Part shown: positions 15,986 to 24,897 of the stretch, one piece after another | Layout of the letters: the number at the start of each line of letters is the position of its first letter | Numbering within the stretch: position 1 is the first letter of the stretch | Assembly (NCBI RefSeq): GCF_000429705.1 | Contig: NZ_AUCJ01000012.1 | Location: 4,412 to 68,411, forward strand | Reading direction: 5' to 3' | DNA length: 64,000 bases | From: Alteribacter aurantiacus DSM 18675 | GTDB lineage: Bacteria; Bacillota; Bacilli; Bacillales; Salisediminibacteriaceae | Translations under genes and position numbers: made by a program | The notes under the pieces: generated by a model | Seen by the model: the letters and a program-made list of their open reading frames with translations, nothing else | Databases searched by the model: none | What the model was told of the DNA's origin: nothing

Positions 15986-18469
15986 TTAGCTGGATGATTT
16001 AGCGAACGCCTTTTCTTCAAAGGCGACCGGAATGGTAGCCCATTTTGGTAAATGGTGGTCAATTCGGGCTACGACCACCGTCATATCGTCATGAATCCCT
16101 CCTCCTTCTCGAATGACACGTTCCATCAGCAGATCAGCAACTTCCTGAGGGTCATTCGTTTTCATTTCATTAATCACGCGCTTCATCCACACCTCCCTGT
16201 TTTCAATATTCGCAGGACCATCAAAGATGCCGTCACTCATCATGATGAGAAGGTCCCCGCTTTTTAATTGCTCATTAACCACATCCACCTCCACGTCAGT
16301 AATCATTCCAATTGGCAAATTACCCGATTCAATCATCTTCACCTGCCTTCCACGTTTTAAGAAACTAGGAATGGATCCTACCTTTAAGAACTTAGCTGAT
16401 GCATCTTGCATATCTATCATCACCAGATCAAGAGTCGAGAACATCTCCTCTTCCGACCTGAGTGCTAACACAGAGTTAATCGATTTGATGGCGACCGTTT
16501 CTTCAATCCCGGATCGCAAAATATTTTTTAACAGCTCAATCGTGTCGTTACTTTCCAGGTGCGCTCGTTTCCCGTTACCCATCCCGTCACTGATGGCAAG
16601 AGCGTATTTTCCCGCACCAAGCTCCATCGTTGAATAGCTGTCCCCAGAAATCCACTTGCCCCCTTTTGCCGTTTGTGATGCACCTGTTGAAACAACGTAT
16701 TGCTTGGCCGAACCAAACACGAGTCTCTCCGCTCCACCTGCAAGGGAGGCCTTTTCCGTATGTTTAACCACAATGGTTTCTTTCAATATATGGGAAAGGA
16801 GTGGTGCAATCACCTTTTCTCCTTCGTTATATTCGTTATGAGAAATGATCATCTCGATATCCACGTTTCCATTATCGAGAGAGTACACTTCCACTTGCTC
16901 CACTTCGACGCCGGCTTTTGTGAGGGATCGGCTGATTTGTTCCTCTTGAAGTTCATGGGTCTTTTGTTCTCGTTGAATATCTTTTGCAAAGTCCTCCATG
17001 ACCTTTGACACACCTCTTAGCTGATCGGCCACAAGCCTCCTGCTCTCGATAATTTGCTTGCGAAGCTGCTTGTTGGCATGAATCTGGCCAATTTCATCTT
17101 TCACAGCCCGAATCACTTTGTCGTGCTTAATACAATGATTATGGAGATCACTCATGAGACGCCGATCATGCACGTCATTATTGGTCTCCACCTCTTGCAT
17201 CGTGCGTTCCATAATGTTGTACGTCTCCGAGAACTTACGTGTCCAACATTGATGTTTTTTCATACACGTTTGACACGTCTTTTCCGTTACTTTACTGAGG
17301 AAAAGATCGACGTCACGCCCCTGCTCTTTTCCAGGATCCTCTGCACTTACGTCTGAAAAGCTATTTGAAAGCGTGTAAAAAAGCCGGGAGAACTGCTCTA
17401 CTTTACCCGCTGTTAAATCACGGATCTTTCTAAGGTATTGCTGTTGCTCCACCGCATGCTCTGCCGTTCCTGGTATATAGCGCGCAATGTGCTCGATCCA
17501 CTTCTTCGGTGTAACAAGGAAGATCGCAATGGCAACACCCGTTTCCATCATGGAGATACTCAAGGTACTCTGATTGTCACCGTACATCCCCATCAATCCG
17601 GTTCCAATTAGCAGCCCCATACACACCCCGATTTTTTTACCCTCTTTCAAAAGTCCACCGAGCAGTCCGGAAAAGGCCAGTAAGCTCATATGAAACAAAT
17701 TCGCCACATTTGCAAGGCTCAAGATAAGCCCGACTACCACCCCTACGGTGGATCCAATCGCTGCCCCACCTACGAAGGCGAATACGAGAACAAGGTATCT
17801 CGCTATAATGAATTCAACAGATAGATTATATAAAAGCCATCCGACGGTTCCCGTCATGACTGAAGCAAGGAAGATCACAATACTCACAATTTCCTCGTGT
17901 CGTAAAGACATCTTGTTCTTTCGTTCAAACAAGATGGGAATACTTTGGAAAAAGATCAAGGTTACTACAAGAGCAAGACCCGCTTCTACTCCTGCTATCA
18001 TGGCGCCATAAGAAGAGAAGCCTTCTTGAATGGATATAGTAGAAAACCTCACTGTGGCCACCGTGATAAAAACCGTTAATGGAATCAAGTTACTCTGTGG
18101 CCTCATGGCTGTTATGATTCTGTGTAAAATTAAGTAGGTCATCGTCGCTCCTATCGCATAGGCAGCAAACGTAATCGAGATCGTTGCCGCTCCCGCCCAC
18201 AGAGCAAGAAGCGCCCACTTCGCTTTCGACTTTTGCCAATGAAGCATCACAGCCAAGAAGGGAACAACAAATGGTAGTAAGTGCATTAGAATTACAGCTC
18301 GTCCGAGCAAGAATCCGATTAATATAATCCAAAACGTTCTCTTTGCATCTTTTACACTCGGCTTTTCAAGAAAGGCTACCATCCTCTTGGAAAGGCGGGA
18401 GAATGGTTTATTTGGTATTGGGATCGCCGAGGTTTGGCTGGTTGCACGATACGTAAGTCGTCCTAACAT
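15986..18469 (-). CDS. spoIIE: Stage II sporulation protein E, membrane PP2C phosphatase
   Basis: Dephosphorylates SpoIIAA to release sigma-F in the forespore and acts at the polar septum with FtsZ. It is 827 aa, normal length. About ten N-terminal membrane segments (residues 45-330) are followed by a central regulatory region with CQTCMKKHQCW and a C-terminal PP2C domain with metal-binding motifs ISDGMGNG and MSDGIFDGP. ATG at 18469 has AGGTGGTG at 7 nt. An Spo0A-type promoter lies upstream. Confidence 0.97.
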   Translation of the reverse strand: MLGRLTYRATSQTSAIPIPNKPFSRLSKRMVAFLEKPSVKDAKRTFWIILIGFLLGRAVILMHLLPFVVPFLAVMLHWQKSKAKWALLALWAGAATISITFAAYAIGATMTYLILHRIITAMRPQSNLIPLTVFITVATVRFSTISIQEGFSSYGAMIAGVEAGLALVVTLIFFQSIPILFERKNKMSLRHEEIVSIVIFLASVMTGTVGWLLYNLSVEFIIARYLVLVFAFVGGAAIGSTVGVVVGLILSLANVANLFHMSLLAFSGLLGGLLKEGKKIGVCMGLLIGTGLMGMYGDNQSTLSISMMETGVAIAIFLVTPKKWIEHIARYIPGTAEHAVEQQQYLRKIRDLTAGKVEQFSRLFYTLSNSFSDVSAEDPGKEQGRDVDLFLSKVTEKTCQTCMKKHQCWTRKFSETYNIMERTMQEVETNNDVHDRRLMSDLHNHCIKHDKVIRAVKDEIGQIHANKQLRKQIIESRRLVADQLRGVSKVMEDFAKDIQREQKTHELQEEQISRSLTKAGVEVEQVEVYSLDNGNVDIEMIISHNEYNEGEKVIAPLLSHILKETIVVKHTEKASLAGGAERLVFGSAKQYVVSTGASQTAKGGKWISGDSYSTMELGAGKYALAISDGMGNGKRAHLESNDTIELLKNILRSGIEETVAIKSINSVLALRSEEEMFSTLDLVMIDMQDASAKFLKVGSIPSFLKRGRQVKMIESGNLPIGMITDVEVDVVNEQLKSGDLLIMMSDGIFDGPANIENREVWMKRVINEMKTNDPQEVADLLMERVIREGGGIHDDMTVVVARIDHHLPKWATIPVAFEEKAFAKSSS

Positions 18470-18502
18470 GTGTAAGCACCACCTGTTCCATATAGTGGTA
18501 AC

Positions 18503-18569
18503 ATTATAAACATGTATTTTCTGAAGAATTTGTCAAAAGAACCTAAGTGTCAAAAAAAAGTGTTCGACG
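18503..18569 (-). promoter_or_regulatory. spoIIE promoter with long spacer and 0A-like box
   Basis: Minus strand: TTGACA (18531-18536), 22-bp spacer, TATAAT (18503-18508). An upstream CGTCGAA (18563-18569) matches the Spo0A box TGTCGAA at 6 of 7 positions, and TGTCAAA (18548-18554) lies on the other strand. The known B. subtilis spoIIE promoter is SigA-dependent with a similarly over-long spacer (about 21 bp) and needs Spo0A~P. Confidence 0.75.
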
Positions 18570-18872
18570 GCTTTCATTCCTAAATCCACTTCTTTTTCGG
18601 TTTTTCCCCACGCTGTACATTCACTCCGTCATTTGCTCAATTGAACTGAAATCGACCTCGCTTCTATACGCACCATGGATTTTGTGGAGTTTTAAGTAAA
18701 ATGAAAATTCTGACAAAAGTTGGTGGAGATTGAAGTACACTTCTCATCTTTCTCTCTTTTTAGCAGAAAAAAAGAGGGTTGTTTTTCTTGAAAAAGGGTT
18801 TTTTTATCTTTTTAATTGTTCGGGGGGAGGTGGTTGATTCGGTTTTCGGGGTAGTAGGTGGGGGGCCGGATG

Positions 18873-19070
18873 GCGAGTTTTGATTTATCAATCACTTTTT
18901 TCTCGTTATTCATCACTTTTAGATTTTATCAATCACTTTCATCGCGTTATCCATCACTTTCACAATTTATCAATCACTTTCCCCTCGTTATCCATCACTT
19001 TCACAATTTATCAATCACTTTCCCCTCGTTATCCATCACTTTCACAATTTATCAATCACTTTCCCACCCC
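18873..19070. repeat. Short tandem array E (nine units, 41-bp dimers, ATCACTTT core)
   Basis: The core ATCACT starts at 18891, 18912, 18932, 18953, 18973, 18994, 19014, 19035 and 19055: spacing alternates 21 and 20 exactly. Alternate units read TTATCAATCACTTTC and TTATCCATCACTTTC. The spoIIE side is flanked by a G/T-rich tract (18821-18878). It lies about 25-35 nt downstream of the yabR terminator and about 300 nt upstream of the spoIIE promoter. Confidence 0.9.
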
Positions 19071-19094
19071 ACCTACACCCATCCACACAAAAAA

Positions 19095-19118
19095 ACACCT
19101 ACACTCGTGTAGGTGTTT
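19095..19118 (-). terminator. Intrinsic terminator of yabR
   Basis: AACACCTACAC pairs with GTGTAGGTGTT around a 2-nt gap, a near-perfect palindrome followed on the minus strand by a T run. Confidence 0.85.
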
Positions 19119-19146
19119 CACTATTATATTTAATTAGCAGCAAGAG

Positions 19147-19620
19147 TTAGCGTTTCGTGCCACGACCCCCACGCTTTGATTCTGTCTGACGCTTCAAAGA
19201 AGTTAGACGTTCTTCACTATCTTTTAGGAAACGGTTCATCTTGTCTTCAAAAGACATGGATCGTGGTCTTTGTTGACGCGGACCACCACTTCCTCCACGG
19301 CGAGGTGGACGTCCTGAACCTGAACCCGATCCTGAACCTGAACCTGGTCCTGGTCTTCCGGAACTGGAGCTTTGTCCAACCGGCTTGTCTACTGCCTTGC
19401 GGATCGATAAGCCGATTTTCCCGTCACTTTCCACATTTAACACTTTCACTTCTACTTCGTCACCGACAGTGAGATGCTCATTGATGTCTTTAACATAGTT
19501 ATCTGCCACTTCACTGATGTGGACAAGACCTGTTGAGCCTCCTGGGAGTTCAACGAACGCTCCAAAGTTAGTAATACCAGTGACTTTCCCTTTCAGCTTG
19601 CTGCCTACTTCAATCGACAT
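19147..19620 (-). CDS. yabR: S1-domain RNA-binding protein YabR
   Basis: 157 aa. Residues 1-75 form an S1 domain (VGSKLKGKVTGITNFGAFVE, then GLVHISEVAD). A Gly-Ser repeat linker (GSGSGSGSGSG) encoded by a slippage-prone hexanucleotide run at about 19315-19355 leads to a basic Arg/Gly-rich tail. Its binding target is unknown; related proteins are ribosome-associated. It is transcribed after divIC with its own terminator. The Met/Glu tRNA pair that follows yabR in B. subtilis is absent. Confidence 0.94.
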   Translation of the reverse strand: MSIEVGSKLKGKVTGITNFGAFVELPGGSTGLVHISEVADNYVKDINEHLTVGDEVEVKVLNVESDGKIGLSIRKAVDKPVGQSSSSGRPGPGSGSGSGSGSGRPPRRGGSGGPRQQRPRSMSFEDKMNRFLKDSEERLTSLKRQTESKRGGRGTKR

Positions 19621-19692
19621 GTAAAAAATGCTCCTCCTTGTATGTTGAAAAAATTCATATAGTTACATTATACCGATGAGAGAGGAATTGTG

Positions 19693-20073
19693 TCAATCTG
19701 ATGAAGATCGCGGCAACTGAAAGAGGGTTTCACCCGGTTTTGTTAAAAAGTAATCCCGTCTTGCAAGTTCTGCAATGTAATCATAATCTTGCAGTAACTC
19801 TATCTCTTCTTTCAGCTCATTTTCCTCTTGCTCTAAATTAGCCAGGTTGGTTTCCAGCTCACCTTGCTTTTGCTGCTGATCCTGAATCGTACTATGTTGA
19901 GAGAAAAGTGTAAAGACAGTGAAAATGAACATCGCAAACATCAGGACGCCAAAAACGGACATGCGGCGGACGAGTCCTTTTCTTCTTCTTCTCTTTTGAT
20001 CTTTCAGTCTTTCCTGTTCTTCAGCATACTCAGAAGCGAGTCTCTCGAAGTTGACTCTGCGATGATCATGCAC
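19693..20073 (-). CDS. divIC: Cell division protein DivIC (FtsB/DivIC family)
   Basis: Bitopic divisome protein that partners DivIB and FtsL. It is about 126 aa, with a basic N-terminus (DQKRRRRKGLVRR), one membrane segment at about 38-60, a coiled coil from about 62 to 100, and the C-terminal YDYIAELARRDYFLTKPGE characteristic of the family. GTG at 20073 is preferred because AAAGGAGTGA sits 5 nt upstream; the GTG at 20082 would overlap this site. The site itself overlaps the end of yabQ. Confidence 0.93.
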   Translation of the reverse strand: MHDHRRVNFERLASEYAEEQERLKDQKRRRRKGLVRRMSVFGVLMFAMFIFTVFTLFSQHSTIQDQQQKQGELETNLANLEQEENELKEEIELLQDYDYIAELARRDYFLTKPGETLFQLPRSSSD

Positions 20074-20078
20074 GTTCT

Positions 20079-20675
20079 TCACTCCTTTCTTTTCTTAAAC
20101 CAGTTCCTCACTCGTTTAAATTGACTGTATAGCTTTTCTGAAAATAAATAAAGATTTTGTTTCCATTTTACCAAGAACGTAAATCGTACACCTACTTTAG
20201 CCAAGGTCCAACGTAGGGGCGCGATCAATACTCTTAGGAAAAAGTAAACAATTCTCCATATTGTGGATAATATTATCATACATAAGGCCAGTACAACTTG
20301 CAATAACCATTTTATCGGCGTGATGATGAAGATGACGATCAGTCTGACAATAAATCGGTATAAAGCAATGACGAAACGGATCATCCATTCAAGCACACTC
20401 TTATAAATGTTTTGCAGTAAAGCGCGATAAGTAGAATAACCAAGCAAAAGAGCAAGCAAGACGTAGAATCTCATTTCCCCTTCGTTGACCTTAAGTAAAA
20501 CATAAAACAGAAAAAGGCCTTGGGCACACCAAAAGAATAAATCATTCACGAGGTGAACCCATTTAAACTGACGGGGGCTGCCAAGGAATCGATGATATGT
20601 GTCCACAGCCACCCCAAGCCAGATGCCCATCACAGTCATGACTAGCATCGTTTCGAATTGTACTTCAAGGGTCAC
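20079..20675 (-). CDS. yabQ: Spore cortex biosynthesis protein YabQ
   Basis: 198 aa with about five membrane segments: the first half is polytopic and the rest is amphipathic/basic. YabQ is a mother-cell membrane protein needed for cortex formation. The start is GTG at 20675, in a GTGA overlap with the yabP stop, implying coupling. It belongs to the rqcP-yabP-yabQ-divIC group. Confidence 0.93.
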   Translation of the reverse strand: MTLEVQFETMLVMTVMGIWLGVAVDTYHRFLGSPRQFKWVHLVNDLFFWCAQGLFLFYVLLKVNEGEMRFYVLLALLLGYSTYRALLQNIYKSVLEWMIRFVIALYRFIVRLIVIFIITPIKWLLQVVLALCMIILSTIWRIVYFFLRVLIAPLRWTLAKVGVRFTFLVKWKQNLYLFSEKLYSQFKRVRNWFKKRKE

Positions 20676-20980
20676 TTGAATAACTTCCCGAAGAACCCTT
20701 TGGATTTATCACTGTTATTTTGGTCGAGGTAAACAAGATCGTCCACCCGCCCTTGAATAGAGACGTTCCCTTCATCTACATCAAGGTTTTTCATCTGTAA
20801 ATGCTGGCCCCGTATGGATAAGAAACCCATTTCGGTTTCCAACAGGAATTCTTCGTTATCGAAGCTTTCCACTTGTTTTACTCCTGTAATTTCAAGGGTT
20901 TTTCGACCTTTCATCGAGATGTTGTGGTCTCTTTGTTGCCGTCCTTGTCCACCTGACATGAATTCATATGATTGATTCAT
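20672..20980 (-). CDS. yabP: Sporulation protein YabP
   Basis: 102 aa from ATG at 20980, with GGGGAGGG at 7 nt; a longer frame to 21055 lacks support. The YabP/YqfC-type fold is suggested by ISMKGRKTLEITGVKQVESF and FLSIRGQHLQMKNLDVDEG. It is needed for spore maturation in the mother cell and stands before yabQ. The C-terminus is short and basic (GFFGKLFK). Confidence 0.93.
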   Translation of the reverse strand: MNQSYEFMSGGQGRQQRDHNISMKGRKTLEITGVKQVESFDNEEFLLETEMGFLSIRGQHLQMKNLDVDEGNVSIQGRVDDLVYLDQNNSDKSKGFFGKLFK

Positions 20981-21095
20981 AGCACTACCCTCCCCAGACT
21001 CTTTGGTACAGTCTATGTGGAGGGTTAAGTGAATAGAACAAGCCCTGTTTTGCACATTATGTAAGACATTCCTTTGTTTGTTTACCCTGATTCAA

Positions 21096-21165
21096 AAGGG
21101 ACGAAACAAAGGATGGCATTTTATCTTTTCCTTCAATGGTAAAACTAAAGATCTTTTCGTCCCTT
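21096..21165. repeat. Long imperfect palindrome between rqcP and yabP
   Basis: AAGGGACGAAA (21096-21106) pairs with TTTCGTCCCTT (21155-21165), with a 48-nt inner region. It may be a terminator-like or processing structure after rqcP. No T run is evident. Confidence 0.45.
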
Positions 21166-21180
21166 AGGAACGGTGGGCCT

Positions 21181-21456
21181 TTAAAAATCGGACTGTTCGT
21201 CTCGAAGTGACTCTTCTTTAACTAATGTATAGAGAGTAGCAGCTTCATCTTTTCGTGTAGACTCTTCTAGGCGGTCTACAGTTACGGTTACGATTTTTTG
21301 ACCAAAGCGGATTGAAATTTCATCCCCTACTTTAACATTCGCGCCAGCTTTGACAGTTTGACCGTTGACTGTGATTCTTCCTTGCTCAGCTACTTCTTTA
21401 GCCATCGTTCTTCGTTTGATGAGTCTTGAAACCTTTAGATATTTATCGATTCTCAT
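21181..21456 (-). CDS. rqcP: RNA-binding S4-domain protein RqcP
   Basis: 91 aa. An S4 domain covers residues 1-60 (MRIDKYLKVSRLIKRRTMAK, GRITVNGQ, VKVGDEI). The B. subtilis homologue YabO/RqcP works with RqcH on stalled 50S subunits, moving tRNA during alanine tailing in ribosome quality control. ATG at 21456 has GAGGAG at 7 nt. An acidic tail follows the domain. Confidence 0.95.
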   Translation of the reverse strand: MRIDKYLKVSRLIKRRTMAKEVAEQGRITVNGQTVKAGANVKVGDEISIRFGQKIVTVTVDRLEESTRKDEAATLYTLVKEESLRDEQSDF

Positions 21457-21499
21457 ATGGAATCTCCTCTCTCTTTTGTTTACGCAATATTCGTATAGA

Positions 21500-21600
21500 T
21501 TGTTGCTTTTTTAATATTTTCTTCGTCACGAGAATTGTTGTTGAAGAATACGGGCCCTTCGCTTTCCGTGGCGGTGCTAGCAAGCCGGTAGAAACACCCT
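21500..21600. repeat. Partial foldback element / GC-rich repeat copy
   Basis: Carries GAATTGTTGTTGAAGAATAC followed by gggcccttcgctttccgtgg and cggtgctagcaagccgg. The first part matches the left half of the foldback element at 30383-30535 and the end matches the GC-rich repeat family. It fills the gap between mazG and rqcP. Confidence 0.6.
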
Positions 21601-21623
21601 GCAGGATTGATTAAGCACAGAGT

Positions 21624-23090
21624 CTACAACCCTCGCTCTTTCGCTTCGTTCCAAAATACATCGAGTTCGTCTAAGGATTTTTCTTCCCAATCAGACCCTG
21701 TTTCTTTTAAGGTCTCTTCAATATAACGGAATCGGCGAACGAATTTTTCGTTTGTGGTTCGTAGCGCTTCTTCCGGTTCAATTTTATAAAAACGGGCAAT
21801 GTTTACGATTGTAAAGAGCACGTCTCCGAACTCTTTTTTCATCGCTTCAGGATCACCGTTTTCCAGCTCTTCTTCCCATTCGCGGAGTTCTTCTTTCAGC
21901 TTTTCGCGCATCGGCTGTGCATCGTCCCAATCAAAGCCAACTTTAGCCGCTTTCTTTTGAACGTTGTATGCACGTAGTAAGCTCGGCAATGATTTTGGGA
22001 TGCTGTCTAAGAGTCCCTCGTCAGAGCCTTTGTCCCCTTTTTCTTCTCGCTTAATCTTTTCCCACTGCGTAACGACGGCTTCAGAGTTGTCTGCATGGGC
22101 CGTATCAAACACATGGGGATGACGACGGATCATCTTTTCAGTTATGGACGTAATCACATCCGAAACTGAGAAGTAGCCGTCATCTTCACCAATCTGTGCA
22201 TGAAGCATGACCTGCAGTAACACATCACCCAGTTCTTCAGCGAGGTTCTCTTCATCTTGTTCGTCGATGGCTTCTAGCACTTCATACGCTTCTTCGATTA
22301 AATAAGGCTTAAGAGACTCGTGGGTTTGCTTTTGGTCCCACGGGCAACCACCTGGACCGCGAAGAGTGGCAATCACATCTCTAAGCTTTGTGAATTCGTG
22401 AGTAAGAAGGGCATCGTCTTTTACCGGCGGCACGTAGACTGCAGTAAGGTTATTCAACGTGGTTACTCGGTCTAGTTCATACAAAGGAACTTCCGTTAAG
22501 GTTTCCTCTTTACTTCCTACAGCTGTTGCCACGGTTACAAGATAGTCATCAGGGAGAATGTCCATTAAAGTGAGCTTCACTTCTGATGCCACGAATGCAT
22601 CATACACTTGGCCAATGAGAATATGGTGTCTTAACTGCAATTCGTCTCGCTTCAAGGCTGTACCGTCTACCAATTGAAAGCCTTCAATAGGATCGATCTT
22701 TAAAGATGCAAATACCGGATCTAGGAAACTCTGTCCACCTTCGACCTTAATGGTGACACCGTATTTATTCGCGCCTTTTATGAGGCGCTGCACGGTTTCC
22801 TCCGCAACAAGGGGATGACCGGGCACGGCATAAACCACATCTTCTTCTCTTGCTTTTTCCAAAAGAATTGCTGTGATTGATTCATATACGCTCGAAAATT
22901 GGTCGTGTTGCTCATATATATGATCAAAACTTTCAGGGTCGATGCCCTCTTCTTTTAACTCGTGCAGGACAGGATGGTCTTTTGTGCGCACATATAATGA
23001 AGAAACTCGTTTTAGTTTTTTATAAATCCCAATCGGTAATTGGTCCAAGTCCCCTGCACCAAGTCCTAAAATTGTAATCGTATGGGCCAC
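21624..23090 (-). CDS. yabN: Fused tetrapyrrole-methylase-like / MazG nucleotide pyrophosphohydrolase
   Basis: 488 aa. Residues 1 to about 225 are a SAM-dependent tetrapyrrole methylase fold (LGLGAGDLDQLPIGIYKKL, YAVPGHPLVAE). From about 230 two MazG repeats follow (LRGPGGCPWDQKQTHESLKP, EEAYEVLEAIDE, EELGDVLLQVMLHA, then KEFGDVLFTIVN). MazG hydrolyses NTPs and house-cleans the nucleotide pool; the methylase part has no firm substrate. GTG at 23090, with AAGGAG about 11 nt upstream, begins 7 nt after the yabM stop. Confidence 0.95.
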   Translation of the reverse strand: MAHTITILGLGAGDLDQLPIGIYKKLKRVSSLYVRTKDHPVLHELKEEGIDPESFDHIYEQHDQFSSVYESITAILLEKAREEDVVYAVPGHPLVAEETVQRLIKGANKYGVTIKVEGGQSFLDPVFASLKIDPIEGFQLVDGTALKRDELQLRHHILIGQVYDAFVASEVKLTLMDILPDDYLVTVATAVGSKEETLTEVPLYELDRVTTLNNLTAVYVPPVKDDALLTHEFTKLRDVIATLRGPGGCPWDQKQTHESLKPYLIEEAYEVLEAIDEQDEENLAEELGDVLLQVMLHAQIGEDDGYFSVSDVITSITEKMIRRHPHVFDTAHADNSEAVVTQWEKIKREEKGDKGSDEGLLDSIPKSLPSLLRAYNVQKKAAKVGFDWDDAQPMREKLKEELREWEEELENGDPEAMKKEFGDVLFTIVNIARFYKIEPEEALRTTNEKFVRRFRYIEETLKETGSDWEEKSLDELDVFWNEAKERGL

Positions 23091-23096
23091 GGTTTG

Positions 23097-24734
23097 TCAG
23101 CTCCTTTTCTTACGTTCCAGTTTTTTTATCATTGAAGGTAGTTTGGGTACTTCTTGCCAATCTTCGTACTTAATCACATTTAACTTTACGCCTGATATTA
23201 GAAACGCTACTGCACCGGCACCAGATGCAGTTAGAGCAATCACGACGGATCCGAAACGAGATGCATCCGCTACTGCATAAAACCAAATGGCCTGACACAC
23301 CAATGCAGTCACCCCGGTTAGGGTTAGAGCAATCATCAGTTTGATCCCTTCTCCCACTCCCGTTCCCCTTGCATTCCACACTCCCAGTTTCTTCATATAT
23401 ATAAAGACAATGAAGACCATGGTTACGTAACTGAGCAGTGTGGCTATCGCTGCTCCGTTTATTCCGTACAGAGGAACAAATATCCCATTAGAAATTGTTT
23501 TAACTACAATCCCTACTGCAACGGAAAAAAGAAGTACCTTCCCTTTCCCAACACCGTGCAGGATCGCTGCAGTCGTTAAAAAAAGAGAAGCAGGCAGAAC
23601 GACAGAACTGATCAGCATTAGGGCATGTTCACCTTGACGGTCTGTAAAAAGCATGGGGTTCAAGGTCGGCATCACGGTAACCAAGCCAACTGCGGCTGCA
23701 CCACCAAGGAATGCCCCCGTTTTTACGGCCCGAGCTGTGTAAAGGCGCACCTTGTTATGATCCCGGTTAAAAGATGCTCTTGCCACTAGTGGGACGAGAC
23801 TCAAGGAGAAGGAGGTCGTAATCACGGTTCCCATTTGTACAATAGGCCATCCACGATCATATATTCCTTTTAAAACAGGGATCATGTCCCTTTCCATGCC
23901 AGTCATACTTAGCAAGCGAACCATCGTTAATGAGTCAATGAGCTGCATCAAAACCATGCTCATTGCGCTTATGCAAACATAAAATCCACCAATCACGATC
24001 GCTTTTGTATATCGCTTCCACTCTCGATCTTTTTTTACAGAACGTATGTGGAGCCTACTTTTTTTCAAGGGGAACAACAAGGAGAACAGCGCAGCCATCC
24101 CTCCGAAAAAGGAACCCAAGGCCGCCGCTGCACCTGCTTCATAAGGGCCGTATTGAGCCATTGCCCAAGCGGACAAAAGGAGGATGGCAACCACTCTCAC
24201 ACTCTGCTCAATCACTTGAGACACGGCAGACGGTGTCATCCATTCCATTCCTTGATAATAACCTCTTAAGACAGATACGAATGGCATCACAAGAAAAGGG
24301 GCAGCCATAACCTGCAGTGGAAAAGCTAGACGTGCATCGCCAATTCCAGCTGCAAGAAAAGGGGCACTCCAATAAAGCATGAAGCCAAGACTCACATTGA
24401 CCGCACCAATCACGACCGTTGACACAACAAGCAAGCCTCCAATGTTTCCTTTGTTTCCCTTTTCCCGTTCATCAGAGATTAATTTTGACAAGATGACGGG
24501 AAATCCGTATGTAGCAAGTACCAAGGCAATACCGTAAAAGGGATACACTTGCTGATATACATAAAACCCTACGTCTCCCGTTATGTTTTGGTACGGCACT
24601 TTGTAGACGGCACTTAAGACCTTGACGATGATGGCTGCAAGGGATAAATAAAGTGCCCCTTTAACAAAGGATTGTCGCTTCGCGTTGTTATGGTCGTTGT
24701 TCTTCATTGAGACTTCTTTTTCGTTCCCCATCAT
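23097..24734 (-). CDS. yabM: MVF/MATE-like polysaccharide flippase, SpoVB family
   Basis: 545 aa, about 14 membrane segments; belongs to the MurJ/SpoVB/PST lipid-linked sugar flippase superfamily. In B. subtilis this position holds YabM (MurJ-like paralogue). Features: VKGALYLSLAAIIVKVLSAVYKVPYQ at the first helix (long motif, residues 24-49), RGYYQGMEWMTPSAVSQVIEQ and a basic C-terminal tail. The start is uncertain: ATG at 24734 or 24731, or an internal ATG nine codons on. Substrate is not deducible. Confidence 0.9.
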   Translation of the reverse strand: MMGNEKEVSMKNNDHNNAKRQSFVKGALYLSLAAIIVKVLSAVYKVPYQNITGDVGFYVYQQVYPFYGIALVLATYGFPVILSKLISDEREKGNKGNIGGLLVVSTVVIGAVNVSLGFMLYWSAPFLAAGIGDARLAFPLQVMAAPFLVMPFVSVLRGYYQGMEWMTPSAVSQVIEQSVRVVAILLLSAWAMAQYGPYEAGAAAALGSFFGGMAALFSLLFPLKKSRLHIRSVKKDREWKRYTKAIVIGGFYVCISAMSMVLMQLIDSLTMVRLLSMTGMERDMIPVLKGIYDRGWPIVQMGTVITTSFSLSLVPLVARASFNRDHNKVRLYTARAVKTGAFLGGAAAVGLVTVMPTLNPMLFTDRQGEHALMLISSVVLPASLFLTTAAILHGVGKGKVLLFSVAVGIVVKTISNGIFVPLYGINGAAIATLLSYVTMVFIVFIYMKKLGVWNARGTGVGEGIKLMIALTLTGVTALVCQAIWFYAVADASRFGSVVIALTASGAGAVAFLISGVKLNVIKYEDWQEVPKLPSMIKKLERKKRS

Positions 24735-24855
24735 TGCACACCGTTTCTCTCATCAGGGAACTTTCCCCTCCGGACTTTTATGACGTTATTATAGCATAAC
24801 TTAATCGCCCCTTTGTAATGAGCAGGTTCCTAGCGAATCAGACATAAAAAAAGAA

Positions 24856-24874
24856 AGCCACCTCTCAGGCAGCT
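24856..24874 (-). terminator. Intrinsic terminator of spoVT
   Basis: Minus strand AGCTGCC-tgaga-GGTGGCT (two G-U pairs), followed by TTCTTTTTTT. Confidence 0.8.
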
Positions 24875-24897
24875 CCCTTTTTAACAAATATAAATGA

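Noticed and set aside
18858..19137. Plus-strand ORFs with Ile-Asn-His-Phe type repeats
   Set aside because: Frames through array E; the 41-bp dimer makes the frame shift between units, and no start signal is present.
18470..19146. Expected tRNA-Met/tRNA-Glu genes between yabR and spoIIE
   Set aside because: No GTTCGA T-loop or acceptor pairing was found on either strand in this gap.
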